Assembly (NCBI GenBank): GCA_945965275.1 | Contig: CAMFNB010000012.1 | Location: forward strand, 1 to 35,425 | Source of the DNA: an uncultured Clostridia bacterium | GTDB taxonomy: Bacteria > Bacillota > Clostridia > UBA1212 > SIG427 | Length of the DNA stretch: 35,425 nt | Reading direction: 5' to 3' | Shown here: positions 1-6,308 of the stretch, one piece after another | Layout of the letters: every line of letters starts with the position of its first letter | Position numbering within the stretch: position 1 is the first letter of the stretch | The notes under the pieces: generated by a model | What the model was told of the DNA's origin: nothing | The model's database searches: none | What the model saw: only the letters and a program-made list of their open reading frames with translations | Translations under genes and position numbers: made by a program

Positions 1-2
1 CT

Positions 3-1703
3 CTTATATGTGTCGGTGTAATTGTTACATTCATTTACAGCTCATATAACGCATATTTTGTTTTTGCCGGCGAAGGTGATCTTACAAAGCTGTTCTATGA
101 GTCAATTGTAATGATTATTCTTTTCGTGAAAATCGGAAGATACATCGACAAAAAGAATAAGGCCAAAGCTGTTGACACAATAAAGAATCTTGTAACTCTC
201 ACACCAAAGAAGGCCGTCGTTTTGAGGGACGGCAGAGAAGAAACAGTTACTCTCAATGAAATCGAAAAGGGTGATATTCTCGCCTGCAGACCCGGAGAAA
301 AAATTGCTGTTGACGGTAAAATAATCAAAGGCGAAACACATACTGATGAGTCTTTCATCACGGGCGAATCAAAGCCTGTATCAAAGAAGCCGGGTGATAC
401 TTGTCTTGCAGGTTCGATAAATTATGACGGATATGTGGAATATGAGGCAGTCAATATCGGCCGCGATTCCAGTATTTCGCAGATTGTTGATCTTGTGGTA
501 AACGCAACAAACACAAAAGCTCCCATTGCAAGGATTGCAGATAAGATAAGCGGCGTATTTGTCCCGTTTATATTTCTTGCAGCGGTAATTTCGTTCGTCA
601 TAAATATGATTGTCACTTCTCAGGTTTCGCAGAGTCTTGAGGCAATGGTATCTGTGCTTGTTGTGGCCTGTCCCTGTGCACTTGGTCTCGCAACTCCTCT
701 TGTAATGGTTGTTGCAATCGGTACAGCCAGCAGAAAGGGACTTGTAATAAAATCAAGTGAGATAATCGAGCAACTGAACAGAATCGACACAATTGTTTTT
801 GACAAAACAGGAACTCTCACAAAAGGCGAGCTTGAAATCGCAGATAAGGCATTAAAGGAAGGTGAGGACGAGGATAAGCTTCTGAAACTTCTTCAGAGTC
901 TGGAAACAAAATCAAATCATCCTCTTGCGAAAAGCATCTGTAAAAATGCTGAAAATCTTTTTGAAGTATCAGATTTTTCCGAAACAAGCGGAAAAGGCGT
1001 GGCAGGCGTTATTGACGGTAAAAAATATTATGCCGGCAACAAAAAATATTTCGATGATTTTGATTTGAAAAATTGCTTTTTACAGAGTGCCGAAGAATTT
1101 TCTGCAAAGGGCGAAAGCCTTGTATACTTCTGGAACGATGACGGACTACTTGCCCTGTTCGGACTCAGAGATGAAATAAAGGACGGCATCAGAGAGACAA
1201 TAGAAAATCTCGAAGCCATGGGAAAGAGAACGGTAATGCTCTCGGGTGATAATGAAAACACTGCGAAAATCATCGCAAAAGAACTGGGAATCAGAGAGGT
1301 ATACAGCAATATCTCACCGCAAGGCAAGGTTGAAAAAATACAGGAACTCAATGAATTTAAGAGTGTACTGATGGTTGGCGACGGCATCAATGATTCTCCT
1401 GCACTGAAAACCGCAGAAATCGGAATCAGCGTCTCAAACGGAACTGACATAAGCAACGATGCGGCTGACGTGATTATGATGTCAGATGACATGAACAAAA
1501 TCTGTGATTTATTCAAAATCGGAAGAAAGGCAATTACTGTTATAAAGCAGAATCTGTTCTGGGCTCTTTTCTATAACGTGTGCATGATTCCGCTGGCAAC
1601 AGGACTTTTACCGATTGGAATTAATCCGATGGTCGCAAGTCTTGCGATGGTAATATCAAGCATCACGGTTGTGCTGAACAGTCTGAGATTAAAAAAAGTT
1701 TAA
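3..1703 (+). CDS. copA: Cu+-exporting P1B-type ATPase (CopA-like), 5' end cut by window
   Basis: The reading frame is open to the left edge, so only the C-terminal 566 codons are present and the N-terminal metal-binding domain and first helices lie outside. P1B ATPases pump Cu+ or similar ions across the membrane through a phospho-aspartate cycle. Visible motifs are the actuator TGES, the intramembrane CPC in VACPCALGLATP, the phosphorylation site DKTGT, the SNHPL of the nucleotide-binding domain, the hinge GDGINDSPAL, and a C-terminal helix MVASLAMVISSITVVLNSL that carries the Met and Ser pattern of Cu+ pumps. The CPC and C-terminal helix favour Cu+ over Zn2+ or Cd2+. No chaperone or CsoR-type repressor follows within the window. 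A promoter for the next gene begins immediately downstream, so this is probably the end of its unit. Confidence 0.93.
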   Translation, partial: LICVGVIVTFIYSSYNAYFVFAGEGDLTKLFYESIVMIILFVKIGRYIDKKNKAKAVDTIKNLVTLTPKKAVVLRDGREETVTLNEIEKGDILACRPGEKIAVDGKIIKGETHTDESFITGESKPVSKKPGDTCLAGSINYDGYVEYEAVNIGRDSSISQIVDLVVNATNTKAPIARIADKISGVFVPFIFLAAVISFVINMIVTSQVSQSLEAMVSVLVVACPCALGLATPLVMVVAIGTASRKGLVIKSSEIIEQLNRIDTIVFDKTGTLTKGELEIADKALKEGEDEDKLLKLLQSLETKSNHPLAKSICKNAENLFEVSDFSETSGKGVAGVIDGKKYYAGNKKYFDDFDLKNCFLQSAEEFSAKGESLVYFWNDDGLLALFGLRDEIKDGIRETIENLEAMGKRTVMLSGDNENTAKIIAKELGIREVYSNISPQGKVEKIQELNEFKSVLMVGDGINDSPALKTAEIGISVSNGTDISNDAADVIMMSDDMNKICDLFKIGRKAITVIKQNLFWALFYNVCMIPLATGLLPIGINPMVASLAMVISSITVVLNSLRLKKV

Positions 1704-1721
1704 GAATTGTTAATAATTGTT

Positions 1722-1749
1722 TTGAAAATTTAGTATTTTGTAATATAAT
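1722..1749 (+). promoter_or_regulatory. Sigma-A-type promoter for the UDP-HexNAc dehydrogenase
   Basis: TTGAAA (1722-1727) and TATAAT (1744-1749) are separated by 16 bases in the AT-rich gap after the ATPase stop. Transcription would begin near 1756, giving a leader of about 60 bases before the start at 1816. The leader contains a weak GC-rich dyad (about 1766-1787) whose function I cannot judge. Confidence 0.6.
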
Positions 1750-1815
1750 AATAGGAGATTATTAGTGGCGGCTTATGCTGCTTACGTAAATTTTTCATAA
1801 GACAAGGGGAAAAAT

Positions 1816-3126
1816 ATGTCACTTTATGAAGATTTAAGAGCCAACAGGGAAAAATTATCCCTCGTGGGACTTGGATATGTGGGAATGCCTATTGCAATCG
1901 CATTTGCGAAGAAGGGAATCGATGTTGTAGGCTTTGATCTTAATGAGAAGAAGATTGATTTGTACAAATCGGGTATTGACCCGACAAATGAGGTCGGAAA
2001 CGATACAATCAAGAACACGACGGTTGCTTTTACAGCCGATGAAACAAAGCTTCGCGAAGCTAAGTTCCATATCGTAGCCGTTCCTACACCTGTATATGAT
2101 GATCACACTCCTGATCTCACACCGGTTGAGGGAGCAAGCAGAATCTTAGGACGCAACCTTACAAAGGGAAGCATTGTTGTTTTTGAATCAACAGTATATC
2201 CGGGAGTTACGGAAGATGTATGTGTTCCGATTCTTGAAAAGGAGTCAGGTCTTAAATGCGGAGTTGATTTCAAAATCGGATATTCTCCTGAAAGAATCAA
2301 TCCGGGCGACAAAATTCATCGTCTCGAAACCATTACGAAGATTGTTTCCGGAATGGATGATGAAACTCTTGATATTGTGGCAAAGGTATACGAAATCGTA
2401 GTTGATGCCGGTGTTCACAGAGCAAGCTGCATCAAGGTTGCCGAAGCTGCAAAGGTTATCGAAAACTCACAGCGTGACATAAACATTGCTTTTATGAATG
2501 AGCTTTCAATCATCTTCAATAAGATGGGCATTGATACAAAATCTGTTCTTGAAGCTGCAGGAACAAAGTGGAATTTCTTAAACTTCAGACCGGGACTTGT
2601 AGGCGGACACTGCATTGGTGTTGATCCGTATTACCTTACATACAAAGCAGAAATGATGGGTTATCACAGCCAGGTTATTCTGGCAGGTCGTCGCATTAAT
2701 GACGATATGGGTAAGTACATTGCAGAAAGCTGTGTTAAGAAGCTCATAAAAGCAGAAAAAACAGTTAAGAATGCAAGAGTTGCAATACTCGGTTTCACAT
2801 TCAAGGAAAACTGCCCTGATACAAGAAACAGCAAAGTGTATGATATTGTAAAAGAACTCAGAGAATACGGTATTGAGCCGATTATCACAGATCCTCAGGC
2901 CGACAGTGCAGAAGCAAAGAGACTTTACGGTGTTGAATTTGTTCCGATGAGCGAAATCAAAGACATGGACGCAGTAATTCTCGCAGTTGCACACTCTGAC
3001 TTTGAGTCATTTAAGATGGGTGACTTCGAAGCTATGTTCAGAGGCGCTAAGGTTCTCCTTGATGTAAAAGGAATGCTTGACAGAAAAGCTTACGAAGAAG
3101 CCGGATTTGAGTATTGGAGACTTTAA
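1816..3126 (+). CDS. UDP-N-acetylhexosamine 6-dehydrogenase (TviB/WbpO-like)
   Basis: This 436-residue enzyme belongs to the UDP-glucose/GDP-mannose dehydrogenase family, which oxidises C6 of a nucleotide sugar to the uronic acid with two NAD+. The N-terminal Rossmann motif is LVGLGYVGMPIA (about residues 16-27). The catalytic region near residue 260 is GLVGGHCIGVDPYYLTYKAE, with the active-site Cys in GGHCIG. The C-terminal UDP-binding domain has GFTFKENCPDTRNSK. The GHCIGVDPYYLTYKAE wording and the length fit the TviB/WbpO/WecC group acting on UDP-GlcNAc or UDP-GalNAc better than UDP-glucose dehydrogenase. An epimerase of the matching TviC/WbpP type lies at 14285. The exact sugar is inferred. 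The RBS AGGGGAAAAAT precedes the ATG, and a strong terminator follows. It appears monocistronic. Confidence 0.9.
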   Translation: MSLYEDLRANREKLSLVGLGYVGMPIAIAFAKKGIDVVGFDLNEKKIDLYKSGIDPTNEVGNDTIKNTTVAFTADETKLREAKFHIVAVPTPVYDDHTPDLTPVEGASRILGRNLTKGSIVVFESTVYPGVTEDVCVPILEKESGLKCGVDFKIGYSPERINPGDKIHRLETITKIVSGMDDETLDIVAKVYEIVVDAGVHRASCIKVAEAAKVIENSQRDINIAFMNELSIIFNKMGIDTKSVLEAAGTKWNFLNFRPGLVGGHCIGVDPYYLTYKAEMMGYHSQVILAGRRINDDMGKYIAESCVKKLIKAEKTVKNARVAILGFTFKENCPDTRNSKVYDIVKELREYGIEPIITDPQADSAEAKRLYGVEFVPMSEIKDMDAVILAVAHSDFESFKMGDFEAMFRGAKVLLDVKGMLDRKAYEEAGFEYWRL

Positions 3127-3128
3127 TA

Positions 3129-3146
3129 CATAATCTGCGGGTTATT
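3129..3146. promoter_or_regulatory. Imperfect palindrome related to the XRE-gene operator
   Basis: CATAATCTGCGGGTTATT matches the perfect palindrome at 3588-3605 at 15 of 18 positions by eye. A further half-site GCGGGTTA follows about 10 bases later. The two sites flank the XRE regulator gene, which suggests, but does not prove, that both are bound by that protein. Confidence 0.4.
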
Positions 3147-3185
3147 AAATAAAAGCGGGTTAAGTATTAGAATTTAATCGATATC

Positions 3186-3200
3186 GTGAATGATATTCAC
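3186..3200. repeat. Short dyad GTGAAT-GAT-ATTCAC
   Basis: This is a six-base perfect inverted repeat around GAT in the gap between the dehydrogenase stop and its terminator. It could be an operator or a minor RNA hairpin. No function can be assigned. Confidence 0.3.
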
Positions 3201-3222
3201 AGATAGTTAACCGAAAAAGATT

Positions 3223-3254
3223 AAAAGCGAAGCCGTTTGGCTTCGCTTTTGTCT
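3223..3254. terminator. Bidirectional rho-independent terminator
   Basis: Stem AAAAGCGAAGCC, loop GTTT, complementary arm GGCTTCGCTTTT. T-rich sequence follows on the plus strand and the A-rich left arm supplies the U tract in the other direction. It lies between two converging genes, the dehydrogenase and the XRE regulator, and can serve both. Confidence 0.85.
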
Positions 3255-3255
3255 T

Positions 3256-3531
3256 TTATTTCTTCTTTTTATCGGCAACTCTGCTTGCCGTCTCTTTATT
3301 TATCTCATATGTTTCGGTACCTTTGAGCAGATAATCAGTGGAAACATCAAATATCCGAGAAAGAGCAAGAAGATTGTCTATCTGTATTCTCTTTTTACCG
3401 TTTTCAAGATTGGAAATCATCGGGTCGGATACTCCGAGCTGCTCAGCAAGATATTCCTGAGTCCAGCCGAAGCTGATTCTCAGTTCTCTTACACGCATTC
3501 CAAGGCTTTTAAGGAGATCGTTTTCCGGCAT
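3256..3531 (-). CDS. XRE-family helix-turn-helix regulator
   Basis: The protein has 91 residues and is essentially one HTH_3 (Cro/CI-type) domain. Residues 9-64 contain LGMRVRELRISFGWTQEYLA, then GVSDPMISNLENGKKR as the recognition helix region, then LLALSRIFDVSTDYLLKG. A basic tail ends in DKKKK. Such proteins bind palindromic operators as dimers. Its start is preceded by an AAAGGA Shine-Dalgarno at good spacing. A perfect 18-bp palindrome lies 57 bases upstream of the start, and a diverged copy lies beyond the 3' end, so autoregulation is likely. The divergent Fe-S scaffold operon starts about 190 bases away and could also be controlled. The target set is unknown. Confidence 0.9.
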   Translation of the reverse strand: MPENDLLKSLGMRVRELRISFGWTQEYLAEQLGVSDPMISNLENGKKRIQIDNLLALSRIFDVSTDYLLKGTETYEINKETASRVADKKKK

Positions 3532-3587
3532 AATAAATCCTTTCCTGTTTCCTGCTTATATTTTACATTTGAAATTAAGCTGATTTA

Positions 3588-3605
3588 CATAACCTGCAGG
3601 TTATG
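3588..3605. promoter_or_regulatory. Perfect 18-bp palindrome, candidate XRE operator
   Basis: CATAACCTGCAGGTTATG is its own reverse complement. It lies in the divergent gap between the XRE regulator (minus) and the NifU-like operon (plus), about 50 bases upstream of the plus-strand -35. This is the usual place and symmetry for a Cro/CI-like operator. Confidence 0.6.
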
Positions 3606-3654
3606 AAGGAAGAAGAAAAAGTCTTAAATATTGGGGAACCCCGTGCCTTTTAGT

Positions 3655-3683
3655 TTGCAAAACAGAGCGATTTGGAATATAAT
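3655..3683 (+). promoter_or_regulatory. Sigma-A promoter of the NifU-like/GGGtGRT operon
   Basis: TTGCAA (3655-3660), 17-base spacer, TATAAT (3678-3683). Transcription would begin near 3690 and leave a leader of about 32 bases with the AAAGGGG ribosome binding site at 3704-3710. A small GGGGAACCCC dyad lies just upstream at 3633-3642. Confidence 0.7.
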
Positions 3684-3721
3684 CTAAGCTATGAAATTAT
3701 GTGAAAGGGGTTTATTGTAAA

Positions 3722-4423
3722 ATGAACTACTCAAAAGAAGTAAGCAATATGTGCCCTGTAACAAAAGGTCCCCATCACGGACCCGCTCCGATTCCTGAGG
3801 AAGGAAAATGGATACAGGCAAAAGAAATTAAAGACATTTCAGCATACACTCACGGTGTAGGTTGGTGTGCTCCTCAGCAGGGTGCCTGCAAACTCTCTCT
3901 TAACGTTAAAGAGGGTATTATCGAAGAAGCACTTGTTGAGACAATCGGTTGTTCAGGTATGACTCACTCAGCAGCTATGGCAGCTGAAATTCTCCCGGGC
4001 AAGACAATTCTTGAAGCACTCAACACAGACCTTGTATGTGATGCTATCAACACAGCTATGAGAGAACTTTTCCTCCAGATCGTTTACGGACGTTCACAGA
4101 GTGCTTTCTCTGATGACGGTCTTGTAATCGGTGCAGGTATGGAAGACCTTGGTAAAGGATACCGTTCAATGGTTGGTACAATGTACGGAACCAAAGAGAA
4201 GGGTGTAAGATACCTTGAAATGACAGAAGGCTACTGCACAAGAATGGCCCTCGATGAGAACAACGAAGTAATCGGTTATGAGTTCGTTTCACTTGGCAAG
4301 ATGACAGACTTCTTAAAGAAGGGCATGGAGCCAAACGAAGCTTACGAAAAGTCAATCGGTCATTACGGACGTTTCAATCCGGAAGACGGTGCGGTCAAAT
4401 ATATTGACCCTCGTAAAGAATAA
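3722..4423 (+). CDS. NifU/IscU-like iron-sulfur cluster scaffold paired with GGGtGRT protein
   Basis: The start is placed at 3722 (MNYSKEVSNMCPV) because AAAGGGG lies 11 bases upstream. An in-frame GTG at 3701 has no ribosome binding site. The 233-residue protein carries NifU_N-like features: GWCAPQQGACKLSLNV, the IGCSGMTHS segment with a conserved Cys, then a helical stretch with GAGMEDLGKGYR and a later EGYC. NifU-type proteins assemble [2Fe-2S] clusters on three Cys residues. This version is a distinct subgroup that in Clostridia sits next to the GGGtGRT gene, as here (14 bases apart). Codon choice is strongly biased, suggesting high expression. Which client proteins receive clusters is unknown. 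Confidence 0.85.
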   Translation: MNYSKEVSNMCPVTKGPHHGPAPIPEEGKWIQAKEIKDISAYTHGVGWCAPQQGACKLSLNVKEGIIEEALVETIGCSGMTHSAAMAAEILPGKTILEALNTDLVCDAINTAMRELFLQIVYGRSQSAFSDDGLVIGAGMEDLGKGYRSMVGTMYGTKEKGVRYLEMTEGYCTRMALDENNEVIGYEFVSLGKMTDFLKKGMEPNEAYEKSIGHYGRFNPEDGAVKYIDPRKE

Positions 4424-4437
4424 GGAGGTAATTTGAC

Positions 4438-5448
4438 ATGGCACAATTTGAAGGTTATGAAAGACGTGAATCTAAAATCTTAGAGACACTGGCAAAATAC
4501 GGAATCAATTCAATTGATGAATGTAAGGAAATCTGCGACAAAGCAGGTATCGATCCATACACAACAGTTCAGGAAACACAGCCTATCTGTTTCGAGAATG
4601 CTAAATGGGCTTACACAGTAGGTTCAGCAATCGCAATTAAAGAAGCTGAGAGAACAGGCGACAAGTCAGCAGCTACAGCAGCAGCTAACATCGGTGTTGG
4701 TCTTCAGTCATTCTGTATCCCGGGCTCAGTTGCTGAGAACAGAAAAGTAGGTCTTGGCCACGGTAACCTCGGTAAAATGCTTCTTTCAGAAGAGACAGAG
4801 TGCTTCTGCTTCCTTGCAGGTCACGAGTCATTCGCAGCTGCTGAGGGTGCTATCAAAATCGCTCTTAACGCTAACAAGGTTCGTAAGAATGCTCTTCGAG
4901 TTATCCTTAACGGTCTCGGAAAAGACGCTGCATATATCATTTCAAGAATCAACGGTTTCACATATGTTGAAACAGAATTTGATCCATATGCAGAAGAAGT
5001 TAAAGTTATTAAAGAGATTCCTTTCTCAAAGGGTCCTCGTGCAAACGTAAAGTGCTACGGTGCAGACAACGTTCCTGAGGGTGTTGCAATCATGAGACTT
5101 GAGACAGTTGGTGTATCAATCACAGGTAACTCAACTAACCCGACACGTTTCCAGCATCCTGTTGCAGGTACATACAAGAAATGGTGTATCGAGAACGGCA
5201 AGGGATACTTCTCAGTTGCATCAGGCGGTGGTACAGGTCGTACTCTTCACCCTGATAACATGGCTGCAGGTCCTTCTTCTTACGGTATGACAGATACAAT
5301 GGGAAGAATGCACAGTGACGCTCAGTTCGCAGGTTCATCTTCAGTTCCTGCACACGTTGAAATGATGGGACTTATCGGTATGGGTAACAACCCAATGGTA
5401 GGTGCTACTGTTGCATGTGCAGTTGCAGTTGAAGAAGCTTTAAAGTAA
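4438..5448 (+). CDS. GGGtGRT family protein of unknown function
   Basis: This 336-residue protein has the signature that names the family, SVASGGGTGRTLHPDN, near residue 262. It is followed by conserved Gly/Met-rich sequence including SSYGMTDTMGRMHSD and MGLIGMGNNPMVG. It follows the NifU-like gene after a GGAGG site and appears to be in the same transcript, ending at a terminator. The family is found with an Fe-S scaffold-like partner in many anaerobic Firmicutes, so a role in metal-cluster handling is an inference from context. Several Cys residues are present (for example in CFCFLAGH and DECKEICDKAG). No transmembrane segment or signal peptide is visible. Codon use is that of a highly expressed gene. 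Confidence 0.88.
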   Translation: MAQFEGYERRESKILETLAKYGINSIDECKEICDKAGIDPYTTVQETQPICFENAKWAYTVGSAIAIKEAERTGDKSAATAAANIGVGLQSFCIPGSVAENRKVGLGHGNLGKMLLSEETECFCFLAGHESFAAAEGAIKIALNANKVRKNALRVILNGLGKDAAYIISRINGFTYVETEFDPYAEEVKVIKEIPFSKGPRANVKCYGADNVPEGVAIMRLETVGVSITGNSTNPTRFQHPVAGTYKKWCIENGKGYFSVASGGGTGRTLHPDNMAAGPSSYGMTDTMGRMHSDAQFAGSSSVPAHVEMMGLIGMGNNPMVGATVACAVAVEEALK

Positions 5449-5470
5449 TTCATTTTACAGTTAAAAATAT

Positions 5471-5503
5471 TAAGCCCTCACTCGAAAGAGCGGGGGCTTT
5501 TTT
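5471..5503 (+). terminator. Rho-independent terminator after the GGGtGRT gene
   Basis: A GC-rich stem around AAGCCCTCACTC, tetraloop GAAA, and GAGCGGGGGCTT (with small bulges), followed by TTTTTT. It ends the scaffold operon before the hicAB promoter. Confidence 0.85.
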
Positions 5504-5568
5504 CGACCATTTGCATAATTTGAGAAAGCGATTTAGGGTATATTTATGACTATTGAAATGATGAAAGT

Positions 5569-5598
5569 TTGACACCGTATGCGGTACCAGGATATAAT
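5569..5598 (+). promoter_or_regulatory. hicAB promoter with internal dyad
   Basis: TTGACA (5569-5574) and TATAAT (5593-5598) with an 18-base spacer. The spacer contains the inverted repeat ACCG-TATG-CGGT, well placed for repression by the ribbon-helix-helix antitoxin HicB. The AAGGAG ribosome binding site begins immediately after the -10, so the conventional start point would fall at or inside it. Confidence 0.6.
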
Positions 5599-5610
5599 AA
5601 GGAGAAAAGT

Positions 5611-5858
5611 ATGTCCACATGGGAAAAACTGATGTATCGTGTTAAATCTCTTTCTGATGATTTGAGATTTGAAGAAATAAAAAAGGTTTTGGAAGAGTAT
5701 GGCTATGAAATGAAAAGGAGTGGCAGTGCAGGCAGTCACTGTACATTTCAAAAGAAGGACACGATCCTTTGACTATTCCGAAACACGGAAAAAATGTAAA
5801 AGTAATTTATGTGAAGTTGGTAAAAAAGGCGGTAGAGGAGGATGACAATAATGGCTAA
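5611..5858 (+). pseudogene. hicA: HicA-type toxin gene disrupted by a one-base frameshift
   Basis: HicA toxins are small mRNA interferases with a double-stranded RNA-binding fold and a catalytic His. The first part reads MSTWEKLMYRVKSLSDDL and later KRSGSAGSHCTFQKK, including the expected GSH. It then stops at 5770-5772. If one base is added in the AAGAAGGAC run near 5756, translation continues as GHDPLTIPKHGKNVKVIYVK and ends at 5858, overlapping the hicB start in the standard hicAB arrangement. The shift therefore truncates the toxin to 53 residues plus none of its C-terminal strand. It could be a real inactivating mutation, which is common for toxins, or an assembly or sequencing error at a short G run. 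Confidence 0.85.
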
Positions 5859-6267
5859 GGCAAAAGTTTCAAAAAAAGAAACGGATGAAAAACTCAAATT
5901 CTATATGAACTTGCCATACAGAATGATTGTTGAAGAAGATACCGAAGAAGGCGGATACGGGGTTTGGTTCCCTGATCTTCCGGGATGTATTACATGCGGC
6001 GAAACCATTGCGGAAGCAGCCGAAATGGCAAAAGATGCAAAACTTGCGTGGTTTGAGGCTTGTCTTGAAGAAGAAAGAGAAATACCGATGCCTTCGAATA
6101 ACAACGACTACTCCGGACAATTCAGACTCAGAATGCCTAAAACACTGCATAAAAAACTCGCCGAAGAAGCCAAAGAAGAAGGAATCAGTATGAACCAGTA
6201 TTGCATATATCTGCTGACAAAAAACAGCTTTGAAACTGTTTCGGAAAACAAGAAAAAATACCGCTGA
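5851..6267 (+). CDS. hicB: HicB-type antitoxin with C-terminal ribbon-helix-helix domain
   Basis: The start is set at 5851 (MAKAKVSKKETDE) because GGAGG at 5837-5841 is 9 bases upstream. The ATG at 5842 touches that site and is too close. The 138-residue protein has the partial RNase H-like HicB fold at residues 13-75 (YRMIVEEDTEEGGYGVWFPD, GCITCGETIAEAAEMAKDAK) and a C-terminal CopG/Arc-like segment FRLRMPKTLHKKLAEEAKEE followed by GISMNQYCIYLLTKNS. HicB neutralises HicA and represses the operon through the DNA-binding domain. This gene is intact, whereas the toxin gene ahead of it is frameshifted. Confidence 0.93.
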   Translation: MAKAKVSKKETDEKLKFYMNLPYRMIVEEDTEEGGYGVWFPDLPGCITCGETIAEAAEMAKDAKLAWFEACLEEEREIPMPSNNNDYSGQFRLRMPKTLHKKLAEEAKEEGISMNQYCIYLLTKNSFETVSENKKKYR

Positions 6268-6308
6268 ATATGATATAATAAACAAACACTAATTAATGAG
6301 GTTAAATA

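Noticed and set aside
1028-1516. Long minus-strand open frame (162 codons) inside the P-type ATPase gene
   Set aside because: It is a shadow of the strong plus-strand coding sequence with low-complexity Ser/Leu-rich translation and no ribosome site.
3633-3642. GGGGAACCCC as a regulator site or terminator
   Set aside because: The stem has four base pairs with a two-base loop and no T run. It is too short to interpret.
5842-5850. ATG at 5842 as the hicB start
   Set aside because: It directly touches the GGAGG site, whereas the ATG at 5851 has proper spacing.
6274-6279. TATAAT upstream of the TIGR03960 gene as a separate promoter
   Set aside because: No acceptable -35 lies 16-18 bases upstream, so the operon may be read from it only weakly or by readthrough from hicAB. 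I did not list it as a feature.
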